A stretch of DNA of 40,443 nt from Desulfobacteraceae bacterium (lineage in GTDB: Bacteria; Desulfobacterota; Desulfobacteria; Desulfobacterales; Desulfosalsimonadaceae). Under the pieces are notes generated by a model. It was not told the DNA's origin, ran no database searches, and saw only the letters and a list, made by a program, of their open reading frames with translations. Location: positions 1-40,443 of the forward strand of contig QZJS01000081.1 in assembly GCA_003597945.1 (NCBI GenBank), written 5' to 3'. A program made the position numbers and the translations under genes. This document shows positions 1 through 8,232 of the stretch, piece after piece (within the stretch, counting starts at the first letter, position 1; every line of letters begins with the position of its first letter).

Positions 1-96
1 GGCTTGCGCAATATCGAAGAATGCAGCGTACTTAGCGTACGTGAAATTCTGAGAGATTGCGCGTAACGCAGATATTGGACTTTTTACAAGGCCGTC
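1..96. repeat. Palindromic repeat element (partial, at window start)
   Basis: Bases 6-31 and 37-62 form an imperfect hairpin centred on base 34. The matched blocks are GCGCAAT/ATTGCGC (6-12 and 56-62), AGAAT/ATTCT and CGTAC/GTACG (27-31 and 37-41). Bases 78-96 end with ACTTTTTACAAGGCCGTC, the reverse complement of 40374-40391 at the other end of the window. Bases 1-42 are identical to 40402-40443. The element stops 5 bases before the stop codon of the mazF-like gene (102-104). It carries the same GTAAAAAGTC core as the elements at 711-899, 33640-33758 and 40347-40443. Confidence 0.75.
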
Positions 97-101
97 AATT
101 A

Positions 102-437
102 TTATTCGCCGTACATGTCGGTTATCAGTTTTCGCAATTGGGCGGCTTTTATGTCGGATAGCTGATCAAGCCTGTTTTTTAATCGCTGCTTGCTGATGGT
201 GCGGATCTGATCAACGGCGATTTCGGCGTTTTTGTTGGCGCATTTAATCTGGATCCGGGTTCTCCATCGCGGGTGCAGTTCAGAGGTTAACGGACAGATA
301 ACAACGGTATCCAGATATTTATTCATTTCATCCTGGCTGATAACGACCACGGGGCGCACTTTTTGTATTTCGCTGCCCATGGCGGGATTGAGATCAGCAA
401 AATAGATGTCGTATCTTTTAATATCCAAAATCCTCAT
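102..437 (-). CDS. MazF/PemK-family endoribonuclease toxin
   Basis: This is a 111-residue type II toxin of the PemK/MazF family, which cleaves mRNA at short sequence motifs. The sequence shows the family core: a DIYFADLNP-type start strand, GSEIQKVRPVVVIS near residues 21-35, a VVICPLTS strand, and a late VDQIRTISKQRL block near residues 76-87. Length is normal for the family. It starts inside the antitoxin gene with a 20-nt overlap (418-437), so translation is probably coupled and the antitoxin is made first. The family assignment is firm; the target sequence cannot be read from the gene. Confidence 0.9.
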   Translation of the reverse strand: MRILDIKRYDIYFADLNPAMGSEIQKVRPVVVISQDEMNKYLDTVVICPLTSELHPRWRTRIQIKCANKNAEIAVDQIRTISKQRLKNRLDQLSDIKAAQLRKLITDMYGE

Positions 438-690
438 CCTCTAAGCCGTCAAGAAGCGTTGCGCTGAAATCGTCCCAGTTTTCCTTTTCATCCGCCATGG
501 TTTTATAGGTATCTTCCCAGGAAAGCTTGTTTTCCTCTTTACTGCGAATAAGCAGTCCCTTTTCTGTTTCTTCGATTAGCAGGGAATCTTTCAGGCCGTA
601 TTTTTGAAGAAGCGCCTTGGGTATGCGGACGCCTTTGGAATTTCCAATGGGGACCAGCTTGGCATCCCTTGATCGTATCTGGTTTTCCAT
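418..690 (-). CDS. MazE/AbrB-type antitoxin
   Basis: This is a 90-residue antitoxin. Residues 9-45 form an AbrB/SpoVT swapped-hairpin DNA-binding domain (KLVPIGNSKGVRIPKALLQ and following). The acidic C-terminal part (about residues 55-90) is the kind of flexible tail that wraps and neutralises a MazF-type toxin. The start is supported by AAGGAG eight bases upstream of the ATG at 690. It is first in the operon and overlaps the toxin start. As in other mazEF operons it probably represses its own promoter; a 10-bp palindrome overlaps the predicted -10 box at 928-933. The hairpin repeat at 711-899 lies in its 5' leader. Confidence 0.88.
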   Translation of the reverse strand: MENQIRSRDAKLVPIGNSKGVRIPKALLQKYGLKDSLLIEETEKGLLIRSKEENKLSWEDTYKTMADEKENWDDFSATLLDGLEDEDFGY

Positions 691-710
691 GGATTCTACT
701 CCTTATGGTT

Positions 711-899
711 TGATGCACTGTTAAAAAGTCGGATTTTTCGCTTCGAGAGTCTTTCGGGTCGCATTTTCTTGTATGCTGAATGGCAAAAACCCGGCGCAAG
801 CGCCTCAAACAGTTTGCCATTTTTAACGCATCCAAGAAAATCGCTTTTTCCCCCGAAATCCACAATCTCTCTCAAAATCGACTTTTTGCCAGTGCATCA
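711..899. repeat. 189-bp palindromic repeat with 21-bp terminal inverted repeats
   Basis: The ends are inverted copies: 711-731 (starts TGATGCACTG, then TTAAAAAGTCG) and 879-899 (reverse complement starts TGATGCACTG, then GCAAAAAGTCG), matching at 19 of 21 positions. Inside are further nested arms: 761-776 against 828-844 (ATTTTCTTG...ATGC) and 779-787 against 813-821 (AATGGCAAA/TTTGCCATT), with GGCGCAAGCGCC near the centre. The whole unit can therefore fold as one long stem. It has no coding capacity. It lies between the mazEF promoter and the antitoxin start. It resembles a MITE or REP-like unit; no transposase is nearby. Confidence 0.8.
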
Positions 900-927
900 T
901 GGTTTGATCGGTTTAAAAATTGTAACT

Positions 928-956
928 ATTGTAATTACATTTACTGACTATGTCAA
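928..956 (-). promoter_or_regulatory. Sigma70-type promoter for mazEF with overlapping palindrome
   Basis: Read on the minus strand: TTGACA (956-951), a 17-bp spacer, then TACAAT (933-928). Transcription would run toward the antitoxin through the 711-899 hairpin, giving a leader of about 230 nt. The perfect palindrome TGTAATTACA (930-939) overlaps the -10 box and is a plausible operator for the AbrB-type antitoxin. The promoter match is seen directly; operator function is inferred. Confidence 0.7.
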
Positions 957-1108
957 GCTGAAACCGGCTGAAGAATCGGCGTAAGAGATCTCGATTCATT
1001 CACAGCCGATGGACTTTGATATCATTCTTGCAAGAGCTTTTTGCGCATTAATGCTATCGTTCTAATACCCGGCGGCCTGGTGTTGCGGGTTCCATTTATC
1101 GGTGGGAT

Positions 1109-2170
1109 TTACCGGAATTGCCGGATGGCGGGAATCAGGATCAGCAGGGCCGTGACCGGCAGGACCAGGTAGCGTAGGGCGACATCCAAGCCGGGAAGGG
1201 CGGGATGGTTAAGGGCCGTCAATACCAGCCAGGCGGTGTAAGCGACGTAGCAGGCCAGGAAAAGGAATCCTTCCAGCCGGTCGATGCGGAAGCCGGAGAA
1301 AAAAATGGGCAGGCAGGCCGCGGCAACGGCGATCATCACCGGGATGTCAAATGCCAGGGCCGCCGGTGAAACAGCGATGCCGCCCGGCACCACGGCCCCG
1401 GAAAATCCCGCCACGCAGAGGATGTTGAACAGGTTGCTGCCGATCACGTTGCCCACGGCAATGTCCCGTTCACCCTTGAAGGTGGCCAGCACCGATGTGG
1501 CCAGTTCCGGAAGGGACGTGCCCACGGCCACGATGGTCAGGCTGATGACCAGCTCGCTGACACCGAGGCTTTTGGCCATCTGCACCGCGCCGTCCACCAT
1601 CCATTTGGAGCCGATCACCAGCAATGCCAGTCCCGCGGCGATCAGCAGCAGATTAAGCATCAGCGCCCGGCCCCGGCCGGATTCCAGGCGGGCGCTCTGC
1701 CCCTCGCCGGGTTGGTTCGCGCTGTTTTCCTTGCTACCCTTCCAGACGGTAAACACGGTATAGGCGATGATGCCCGAAAAGAGCAGGATTCCATCAATTC
1801 GGTCGATCCTGCCGTTGGAGGCCAGTACCAGAAACAGCACCGACACGCCGATCATGATGGGAACGTCCCATTTCACCAGTTGAGCCGACACGGCCAGGGG
1901 GGCGACCATGGCGGAGATGCCGAGGATGAACAGGATGTTGAAGATGTTGCTTCCCACGATATTGCCAATGGCGATATCGGCTCCGCCGTTGCCGGACAGG
2001 GCCGATACGGTGCTCACCGCCATTTCCGGCGAGCTGGTGCCGAAGGCCACCACGGTCAGGCCGATGACCAGGGGAGAGATGCCGGCGGCCGCGGCCAGTC
2101 GGGATGCGCCCCGCACCAGGCATTCGCCCCCGCCCAGCAGCAGGCCCAAACCCGCCGCAAAAAGAATCAT
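1109..2170 (-). CDS. Calcium/sodium antiporter, CaCA family (YrbG-like)
   Basis: This is a 353-residue inner-membrane cation/Ca2+ exchanger. The two alpha repeats of the family are clear: GTSSPE at 44-49 with GSNIFN at 73-78, and GTSLPE at 217-222 with GSNLFN at 244-249. These acidic and polar residues bind the ion. About ten hydrophobic segments surround a polar loop near residues 145-168. It is the last gene of a minus-strand group that begins at 4038. The start is uncertain: the ATG at 2170 has no nearby ribosome binding site, while AGGGGGAG lies just before an in-frame ATC five codons upstream. A few extra N-terminal residues are therefore possible. Confidence 0.9.
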   Translation of the reverse strand: MILFAAGLGLLLGGGECLVRGASRLAAAAGISPLVIGLTVVAFGTSSPEMAVSTVSALSGNGGADIAIGNIVGSNIFNILFILGISAMVAPLAVSAQLVKWDVPIMIGVSVLFLVLASNGRIDRIDGILLFSGIIAYTVFTVWKGSKENSANQPGEGQSARLESGRGRALMLNLLLIAAGLALLVIGSKWMVDGAVQMAKSLGVSELVISLTIVAVGTSLPELATSVLATFKGERDIAVGNVIGSNLFNILCVAGFSGAVVPGGIAVSPAALAFDIPVMIAVAAACLPIFFSGFRIDRLEGFLFLACYVAYTAWLVLTALNHPALPGLDVALRYLVLPVTALLILIPAIRQFR

Positions 2171-2197
2171 GGCCCAGACTTCGATGGCTGTCTCCCC

Positions 2198-2698
2198 CTA
2201 TCTTTCCAAAACGGTGACGACTTCGATCTGGTTAAAAAACCAGTCTTTTTCTATTTTTTCCAGCCAACAGGCGATTTCATGGACCTCCCGGACGGCCTCG
2301 CCGGATATCCACACGGCCTCCACGTATGCCGTAAAGGTCACCCGGGCGATTCCCTCTTCAGGGAAGTCGATGTTGATATCATGGAATTTCATTGAGATAT
2401 CCGAATAGCGGGAACGGGCTCCCATGACATGGGCCGGGATGTCTTCTTTGGCATAAGTCCTGGAGATATTGTAGGACGGGATTTCGATCCGGCAGGTGTC
2501 GGCAAACATGTCGCCGATTCTTCTGGCATTGACTGCTGCCGTTAATTCATGTTCATCCGGGCTTTTTTCGATTAGTTCCGCAATGGTGTTGAACCGTTTT
2601 TTGATTCTGGCCTCATCACCTTGAAAATGCCAGAAAAGGGCGATGATGCCCGCGACAACCAGAACGGCTGCGGCAATGATGGTTTTCATGTTTACCAT
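2198..2698 (-). CDS. Membrane-anchored protein with NTF2-like fold (putative)
   Basis: This is a 166-residue protein with one N-terminal hydrophobic helix (about residues 4-23) followed by a soluble domain. A helical start (KRFNTIAELIEKSPDE), alternating beta strands (SMKFHDINIDF, ARVTFTAYVEAVW) and a final strand after a W-F pair (KDWFFNQIEVVTV) suggest a SnoaL/NTF2-like fold, probably periplasmic. No catalytic residues can be assigned. GGAG seven bases before the ATG at 2698 supports the start; a second ATG three codons later is possible. It overlaps the end of the signal peptidase gene by 7 bases and precedes the CaCA exchanger by 27 bases, so it is probably co-transcribed with both. Confidence 0.6.
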   Translation of the reverse strand: MVNMKTIIAAAVLVVAGIIALFWHFQGDEARIKKRFNTIAELIEKSPDEHELTAAVNARRIGDMFADTCRIEIPSYNISRTYAKEDIPAHVMGARSRYSDISMKFHDINIDFPEEGIARVTFTAYVEAVWISGEAVREVHEIACWLEKIEKDWFFNQIEVVTVLER

Positions 2699-3183
2699 AG
2701 GGGCGCTCCAATGATGCGGGTGATGGGGGTCTGACCGAAATCGTGGGTGAGCATGGGGACCCGGCGGTTGTCGCCCACCACGTAAACATGGCCGGCTTCC
2801 ACGGTCCGCGGTTCCAGATCCCAGTCATACGGCGCCGTGACATAGGGCTCGGAAACGGGTTTGTCGTCGACGTAAAGTTTTCCCTGCCTGAATTCAACGG
2901 TTTCGCCTTCCAGTGCCAGGATGCGCTTGAGCAGCATGACCCGGGTGCCGGCATACCGGATGGCCACCACGTCATGGCGGGACGGCAAAGAATAAAGATA
3001 AGAAAGCCGGTTGCAGAAATTGAAATCTCCGTTTCGATAGGTCGGCGCCATGCTGTGGCCGTGGACGCGAAAGGGGATGAGTACCCAGGTAAAGCAGACA
3101 AACGCGACGGCCGCCACCAACCCGACTCGGATCAGGAATCGCCGGTTGATTTCGGGAAACAGAAATGCTTTTACTCGGTTCAT
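2692..3183 (-). CDS. lepB: Signal peptidase I
   Basis: This is a 163-residue S26-family signal peptidase that removes signal peptides from exported proteins at the outer face of the inner membrane. A transmembrane helix at about residues 18-38 is followed by box B with the catalytic serine (HGHSMAPT, Ser44), box D with the catalytic lysine (MLLKRILA, Lys86), and VVGDNR at 135-140. It is a short form with one membrane anchor. After GDNR the usual serine-rich end of box E is replaced by RVPMLTHDFG. The last residues reach only IIGAPLW, so the C-terminus is compact. It sits 24 bases after the NRDE gene. Confidence 0.9.
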   Translation of the reverse strand: MNRVKAFLFPEINRRFLIRVGLVAAVAFVCFTWVLIPFRVHGHSMAPTYRNGDFNFCNRLSYLYSLPSRHDVVAIRYAGTRVMLLKRILALEGETVEFRQGKLYVDDKPVSEPYVTAPYDWDLEPRTVEAGHVYVVGDNRRVPMLTHDFGQTPITRIIGAPLW

Positions 3184-3207
3184 TGGGCTATCATATCGTT
3201 GTTTCGG

Positions 3208-4038
3208 TTATTGGGAAAGTTTTTTCAAGCCGTTGATTTGTTTCTTCCGGAAAACCGGCTCCGGACGGATATCAAGATCCACCCGCCGGGTTTCAATCGG
3301 GGTCGGGCGCGGACTCGGCACTTGCCAGGTCCGCTCCCGGAAGGTCAGTTTCCCGCTGTGATGGTAAAGGATGACCGAAGAGGACCGGGTACCGTAAATA
3401 TCACTTGCCACAAATATGGGAGAAAGCATCCGCTCCCATTCCAGCCCGACCCCGGTGTCCGGCAGTTGGCGGTCTTGGGGCGCGGCGGTGTCGGTCAGAA
3501 GATTGAAAATGTCTTCGACATCGATGGCGGAGCCGGAGGCGAGAACAGACCTGAGCCGGGATTTTGCCGTCTCGATTTTCGGCCACGGCGTGTCCAAGAG
3601 GCGGTTGCTGATGCCGCTGATACCCGGCGTTAGTTCTTTGATTTCCTTTGAAACATTCGACATCCACCAGAGACGGCCCATATCGCCCGCCACCAGGTTA
3701 AACCCGTTGTAATTTTCTCCGGCGTTGATGAGGTTTTTGAAATAGACGTCCGCGGGCGTGCTGCCGGCCAGAAAACGGGTAATAAGAAGCCCCCGGGATC
3801 GGGCCTCCGGGTCTTGATGGGCCGGGTCCCGGTAATTGGTGACCGCGGCCAGGCGCCCTGTTCTTGAGATGCCGAGCCAGGTGCCGCCGCCGGCAAGATC
3901 CCGGCCGGCCAGTACGTCCGGCATGTCGTCCCAGAAGGCCAGGGGAGCGGTGGGTCGATGATAATATTCATCCCGATTGGCCGCGATGACCAGGGGATAT
4001 TGGGGATGAACATCGATTGCGATAATAATCAAACACAT
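3208..4038 (-). CDS. NRDE (TANGO2-like) family protein
   Basis: This is a 276-residue protein beginning Met-Cys-Leu and carrying the family signature Asn-Arg-Asp-Glu at residues 21-24, followed by AGRDLAGGGTWLGI near residue 45. NRDE proteins resemble N-terminal nucleophile hydrolases, and Cys2 would be exposed after Met removal. The bacterial biochemical role is not settled; human TANGO2 is linked to lipid and haem handling. The start at 4038 has AGG six bases upstream. It is the first gene of the minus-strand group with lepB, the NTF2-like gene and the CaCA exchanger, and is divergent from the thiolase gene. Confidence 0.85.
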   Translation of the reverse strand: MCLIIIAIDVHPQYPLVIAANRDEYYHRPTAPLAFWDDMPDVLAGRDLAGGGTWLGISRTGRLAAVTNYRDPAHQDPEARSRGLLITRFLAGSTPADVYFKNLINAGENYNGFNLVAGDMGRLWWMSNVSKEIKELTPGISGISNRLLDTPWPKIETAKSRLRSVLASGSAIDVEDIFNLLTDTAAPQDRQLPDTGVGLEWERMLSPIFVASDIYGTRSSSVILYHHSGKLTFRERTWQVPSPRPTPIETRRVDLDIRPEPVFRKKQINGLKKLSQ

Positions 4039-4060
4039 CTTAACCTGCTTTGATTTATTC

Positions 4061-4089
4061 TTGTTTTTTATACTGCCATCTGATATAAA
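4061..4089 (+). promoter_or_regulatory. Candidate sigma70 promoter for the thiolase gene
   Basis: TTGTTT (4061-4066), a 17-bp spacer and TATAAA (4084-4089) lie in the very AT-rich divergent region 4039-4158. A perfect 14-bp palindrome, ATATAAATTTATAT (4083-4096), overlaps the -10 and the expected start of transcription and could bind a repressor. The promoter is a moderate match; the operator is a guess. Confidence 0.45.
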
Positions 4090-4158
4090 TTTATATTTAT
4101 CTGAATGTAATCAAGACAGCCATTTATTTTATATTTTTATATCAGGAAGGAGAATGAC

Positions 4159-5451
4159 ATGCAAGAAGTGGTGATCGTCAGCGGCGCCAGAACCCCGGTG
4201 GGTTCCTTCGGCGGCGTGTTGAAAGACGTGTCCGTGGTGGATCTGGGATCATATGCCATCCGGGCGGCGGTGGCAAAGGCGGGGCTGCGGCCCGTGATCA
4301 GCGACGACATGAAGGCTGCGGGACCGGACAAATTAAAGGACCAGGGAAAAATCGAGCTGGAGGAAAAAGCCGGGGCCTGGGATGAAAGCAGCACGCCGGT
4401 GGTGATCGACGAGGTTATCATGGGCAATGTGCTGATTGCCGGTCAGGGCCAGAACCCGGCCCGCCAGGCCATGATCCGCGCCGGACTTCCCAAAGAGACC
4501 CCGGCATTTACGATCAACAAGGTCTGCGCGTCCGGACTCAAGGCCATCACCCTTGGGGCTGGCGCCATCATGACCGGTGAAGCCGATGTGATCGTGGCCG
4601 GGGGACAGGAAAGCATGAGCCTGGTGCCCATGGCCCTGCCCAAGGCCCGGTGGGGATACCGGATGGAAGTCACCGGAAAAGGCGATATTTATGATCTGAT
4701 GGTTTTTGACGGGTTGTATGAAATCTTTTATGGCTATCATATGGGGTGCACGGCGGAAAACATCGTTGAAAAATACGGCATCACCCGCCAGGAACAGGAT
4801 GAATTGTCCGTACTGAGTCATGCCCGGGCCCTGGGGGCCATCCGTGACGGATTTTTCGCCAGGGAAATCGTTCCGGTGGTGATTCCGTCGCGCAAGGGCG
4901 ATATTGTGGTGGATACTGACGAGCGGCCCATGGAAACCAGCCTGGAGAAAATGGCCAAGCTCAAGCCGGTCTTTAAGAAAGACGGCAGCGTCACCGCCGG
5001 AAACGCCTCGGGAATCAACGACGGCGCGGCTGCGGTGGTGCTCATGAGCGCGGACAAGGCCAAAGAACTCGGCATCGCGCCCATTGCCCGGATAAAGGCC
5101 TTTGCCGGCGGCGGGCTGGACCCGGCCTATATGGGTCTCGGTCCCATCCCGGCCATCCGAAAGGTGTTGAAAAAAACCGGCATGGCCATCGGCGATATCG
5201 ATATCATCGAACTCAACGAAGCATTCGCGGCCCAGGCCATTGCCTGCATGAAGGAATTAAACATCCCCTATGACCGTCCCAATCTGGTGGGCAGCGGCAT
5301 TTCCCTGGGACATCCCATCGGATGCACGGGGGCGCGCCAGACCGTGACCAGTCTCAACCTGATGCAGCAGAAACAGGCGAAAACGGGCCTGATTTCCATG
5401 TGCATCGGCGGCGGCATGGGCATGGCTATGATTATTGAGGCAGTGGCATAG
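4159..5451 (+). CDS. Acetyl-CoA acetyltransferase (thiolase) with an N-domain insertion
   Basis: This is a 430-residue thiolase, which joins two acetyl-CoA to acetoacetyl-CoA or cleaves 3-ketoacyl-CoA in beta-oxidation. The nucleophile Cys123 lies in [10 protein letters not shown]. The second-domain motifs are NEAFAAQ (353-359) and [10 protein letters not shown] (384-393), with His385 and Cys389 completing the active site. Usual thiolases have about 390 residues; the excess is a charged segment at about residues 44-80 (rich in Asp, Lys, Glu) between the first strand region and [10 protein letters not shown]. The start is supported by AGGAAGGAGA just upstream. It stands alone behind its own AT-rich promoter region. 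Whether it serves synthesis or degradation cannot be told from this window. Confidence 0.92.
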   Translation: MQEVVIVSGARTPVGSFGGVLKDVSVVDLGSYAIRAAVAKAGLRPVISDDMKAAGPDKLKDQGKIELEEKAGAWDESSTPVVIDEVIMGNVLIAGQGQNPARQAMIRAGLPKETPAFTINKVCASGLKAITLGAGAIMTGEADVIVAGGQESMSLVPMALPKARWGYRMEVTGKGDIYDLMVFDGLYEIFYGYHMGCTAENIVEKYGITRQEQDELSVLSHARALGAIRDGFFAREIVPVVIPSRKGDIVVDTDERPMETSLEKMAKLKPVFKKDGSVTAGNASGINDGAAAVVLMSADKAKELGIAPIARIKAFAGGGLDPAYMGLGPIPAIRKVLKKTGMAIGDIDIIELNEAFAAQAIACMKELNIPYDRPNLVGSGISLGHPIGCTGARQTVTSLNLMQQKQAKTGLISMCIGGGMGMAMIIEAVA

Positions 5452-5468
5452 AAACCGGAGACCCGGAG

Positions 5469-5492
5469 ACAAGAAACAATCGTATTTCTTGT
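5469..5492 (+). terminator. Weak hairpin after the thiolase gene
   Basis: ACAAGAAA (5469-5476) pairs with TTTCTTGT (5485-5492) around an 8-nt loop, followed by TTC and a GC-rich stretch rather than a clean T run. It may slow or partly end transcription, or act as an mRNA 3' end. A second small hairpin, AGTGC-AAG-GCACT (5511-5523), lies just before the ribosome binding site of the next gene. Confidence 0.3.
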
Positions 5493-5548
5493 TTCTTCGG
5501 CGGTAATTAAAGTGCAAGGCACTATAAGCTAAGAGGAGAAATACGGCA

Positions 5549-5731
5549 ATGTCAAGCAGCACGAATACGATGATCAGCACCATCAGCAAAAAAGTGGGCA
5601 TTATGGTCCTTTTCGGGGTACCGGCCATCATCGGCGGCGGAATCGTCTATTACCTTTCCGACAGTTACACCGCCATGCTTGTTTATGAGGCGATACTGGG
5701 ATTTACGGCCCTCGGGTTTATCAGCCGCTAA
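5549..5731 (+). CDS. Small two-helix membrane protein, unknown
   Basis: This 60-residue protein is not recognised. Two hydrophobic segments are visible, at about residues 16-34 (GIMVLFGVPAIIGGGIVYY) and 40-58 (AMLVYEAILGFTALGF), separated by a short polar turn (SDSY). It would be a small hairpin protein in the inner membrane. The reading frame is supported by AGAGGAG ten bases before the ATG and by its fit in the otherwise empty space between the thiolase gene and gyrA, 47 bases before the gyrA start. Nothing in its sequence ties it to DNA gyrase. Confidence 0.6.
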   Translation: MSSSTNTMISTISKKVGIMVLFGVPAIIGGGIVYYLSDSYTAMLVYEAILGFTALGFISR

Positions 5732-5778
5732 TGACGGCGTAAGATAACCTTTCGCCGGAGCGCGGATCAGGAGAAAAA

Positions 5779-8232
5779 ATGGGCCAGACAGAGCCAAAAG
5801 CAAACGAAATCAGCATCGAAAAGGAGATGCGCCAGTCGTATCTCGATTACGCCATGAGCGTCATCATCGGCAGAGCCCTGCCGGATGTGCGTGACGGGTT
5901 AAAGCCCGTTCATCGGCGGATCCTGTTCGCCATGCATGATTTAAAAAATGATTATAACAAGCCCCATAAAAAATCCGCACGTATCGTCGGTGATGTGATC
6001 GGTAAATACCATCCGCACGGCGATTCGGCGGTCTATGACGCCCTGGTGCGCCTGGCCCAGGATTTTTCCATGCGCTATCCCTTAGTGGACGGTCAGGGCA
6101 ATTTCGGGTCCGTGGACGGGGACTCGGCGGCGGCCATGCGGTATACCGAAGTCCGGATGACGCGCCTGGCCCAGGAGCTGCTTGAAGACATCGACAAGGA
6201 AACCGTCGGGTTCCACGTCAATTACGACGAGACACTCGAAGAGCCCGACGTCATGCCCGCCAGGGTCCCGGCACTGCTGCTCAATGGATCGTCGGGTATT
6301 GCCGTGGGCATGGCCACCAATATCCCGCCGCACAACCTCAATGAAGTCTGCGATGCCATCGTGGCCTTAATCGATGATCCGCAGATGCGCTGTGAAGATC
6401 TGATTTCATATCTTCCCGGCCCGGATTTTCCCACGGGCGGGATTATTTACGGCACCGCCGGCATCCGGGACGCCTACCTGACCGGCCGGGGCAAGCTCAC
6501 CATCCGGGCCAAAGTTGAAATCGAAACCGATGCAAAAAACAAGACCGAGACCATTGTTGTCCGGGAGATCCCTTACCAGGTCAACAAGGCCACGCTGATC
6601 GCAAAGATCGCCGAACTCATCAAGGAGAAAAATCTTGACGGGGTCCGGTATGTCCGGGACGAATCCGACAAGGAAGGGATGCGTATCGCCATCGCCCTGC
6701 GAAGAGACCAGGTCCCTGACGTCATCCTCAACCATCTGTACCGGCATACCCAACTGGAAAACAATTTCGGGATCATTTTTCTGGCCGTGGTTCACAACCG
6801 GCCGGAATTGATGAATTTAAAGGAGATTCTGGAGTATTTCATTATCCACCGCAAGGATATCATCGTTCGCCGGACCCAGTTTGAGCTGAAAAAGGCCGAA
6901 GCCCGCGCCCATATCCTGGAAGGCCTGATCGTTGCTCTGGATCATATTGATGAGGTGATCCGGCTGATCCGGGGCGCGGCCTCGCCGCCCGAGGCAAAAG
7001 AGAAGCTCATGACCCGGTTTGAACTCACCGATATCCAGGCCCAGGCCATCCTGGACATGCGCCTGCAGCGGCTGACCGGACTGGAGCGCGACAAAGTCAA
7101 GCAGGAACATGTGGATCTGCTCAAGGACATCGCCCGGTATCTCGAGATTTTGGGCAGCGAGCGGATCGTGCTGGGCCTGATCAAGGAAGAACTGAAGCTG
7201 ATCCAGCAGACCTACGGGGATGCCCGCCGGACCCAGATCGTCGCCGAAACAAAAGAAATCCGGATGGAAGACCTGATCGCCGAAGAAGACATGGTGGTCA
7301 CGGTCACCAACGACGGATACATCAAGCGCAACCCCATCACCATGTACCGGCAGCAGCATCGGGGCGGAAAAGGCAAAACCGGGATGGGGACCAAGGAAGA
7401 AGATTTCGTCGATCATCTTTTTGTCGCGTCCACGCATCATACCTTTTTGTTTTTTACCAATCTCGGCAGAGTATACTGGCGCAAGGTTTATGAAATTCCC
7501 CAGGGCAGCAGGACCAGCAGGGGAAAAGCCATTGTCAATCTGCTGAATCTGGGACCGGATGAAAAACTGGCCACCGTGCTGGCGGTCCCCGAATTCGCCC
7601 CCGGCGGATACGTGCTGCTGGCCACCCGGAACGGGTTGGTGAAAAAGACCGATATCATTGCCTTTTCCCGACCCCGGGCCGGCGGCATTATCGCCCTGAA
7701 TCTGCGGGAAGGTGATGAGTTGATCGCGGCCCGTTTGACCGACGGCACCCGAAATGTCTTTTTGTGTTCCCTGATGGGAAAATCCATCCGGTTCCATGAA
7801 TCCGATGTGCGGCCTTCCGGCCGGATTTCCATGGGGGTGAGGGGCCTGCGACTGGGTTCGGGCGATCATCTGGTGGGAATGGAAGTTTTGACCCATGGCC
7901 AGACATTGTTTACCGCCACGGAACACGGTTACGGCAAGCGCACGGCCATTGATGAATATCCCGTTCAAAAACGCGGGGGGCAGGGGGTTATTACCATCAA
8001 GACCAGTGAACGCAACGGTCGGGTGGTGACCATTCTGGTGGTCAACGACGATGATGATGTGATGCTGGTGACCGATATCGGCAAGATCATCCGCCTGCCC
8101 ATCCGGGGCATATCGGTGATCAGCCGCAATACCCAGGGCGTCAGGCTCATCAATATGGAACCCCAGGAACGGCTGGTGAGCGCCGCGGCCCTTGCGGAAA
8201 AGGACGATGATGAGCCACAGGAAGAAGAATAA
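5779..8232 (+). CDS. gyrA: DNA gyrase subunit A
   Basis: This is an 817-residue type IIA topoisomerase subunit that breaks and rejoins DNA. The active-site tyrosine is Tyr122 in [10 protein letters not shown], the same number as in E. coli. The quinolone region reads [10 protein letters not shown] with Ser83 and Asp87, the form associated with quinolone sensitivity. The C-terminal wrapping domain has a GyrA-box, QQHRGGKGK at 525-533, which identifies gyrase rather than topoisomerase IV. The protein ends in an acidic tail. The start has CAGGAG upstream. gyrB is not in the window. The gpsA start lies inside the end of this gene, so the two are translationally linked. Confidence 0.97.
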   Translation: MGQTEPKANEISIEKEMRQSYLDYAMSVIIGRALPDVRDGLKPVHRRILFAMHDLKNDYNKPHKKSARIVGDVIGKYHPHGDSAVYDALVRLAQDFSMRYPLVDGQGNFGSVDGDSAAAMRYTEVRMTRLAQELLEDIDKETVGFHVNYDETLEEPDVMPARVPALLLNGSSGIAVGMATNIPPHNLNEVCDAIVALIDDPQMRCEDLISYLPGPDFPTGGIIYGTAGIRDAYLTGRGKLTIRAKVEIETDAKNKTETIVVREIPYQVNKATLIAKIAELIKEKNLDGVRYVRDESDKEGMRIAIALRRDQVPDVILNHLYRHTQLENNFGIIFLAVVHNRPELMNLKEILEYFIIHRKDIIVRRTQFELKKAEARAHILEGLIVALDHIDEVIRLIRGAASPPEAKEKLMTRFELTDIQAQAILDMRLQRLTGLERDKVKQEHVDLLKDIARYLEILGSERIVLGLIKEELKLIQQTYGDARRTQIVAETKEIRMEDLIAEEDMVVTVTNDGYIKRNPITMYRQQHRGGKGKTGMGTKEEDFVDHLFVASTHHTFLFFTNLGRVYWRKVYEIPQGSRTSRGKAIVNLLNLGPDEKLATVLAVPEFAPGGYVLLATRNGLVKKTDIIAFSRPRAGGIIALNLREGDELIAARLTDGTRNVFLCSLMGKSIRFHESDVRPSGRISMGVRGLRLGSGDHLVGMEVLTHGQTLFTATEHGYGKRTAIDEYPVQKRGGQGVITIKTSERNGRVVTILVVNDDDDVMLVTDIGKIIRLPIRGISVISRNTQGVRLINMEPQERLVSAAALAEKDDDEPQEEE

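Noticed and set aside
1..960. The mazEF pair as a composite mobile unit flanked by repeats
   Set aside because: The promoter lies outside the right-hand repeat and no transposase or target duplication is seen; the repeats alone do not show mobility.
5779..8232. Topoisomerase IV subunit ParC
   Set aside because: A GyrA-box is present in the C-terminal domain and residue numbering at Ser83, Asp87 and Tyr122 equals GyrA.
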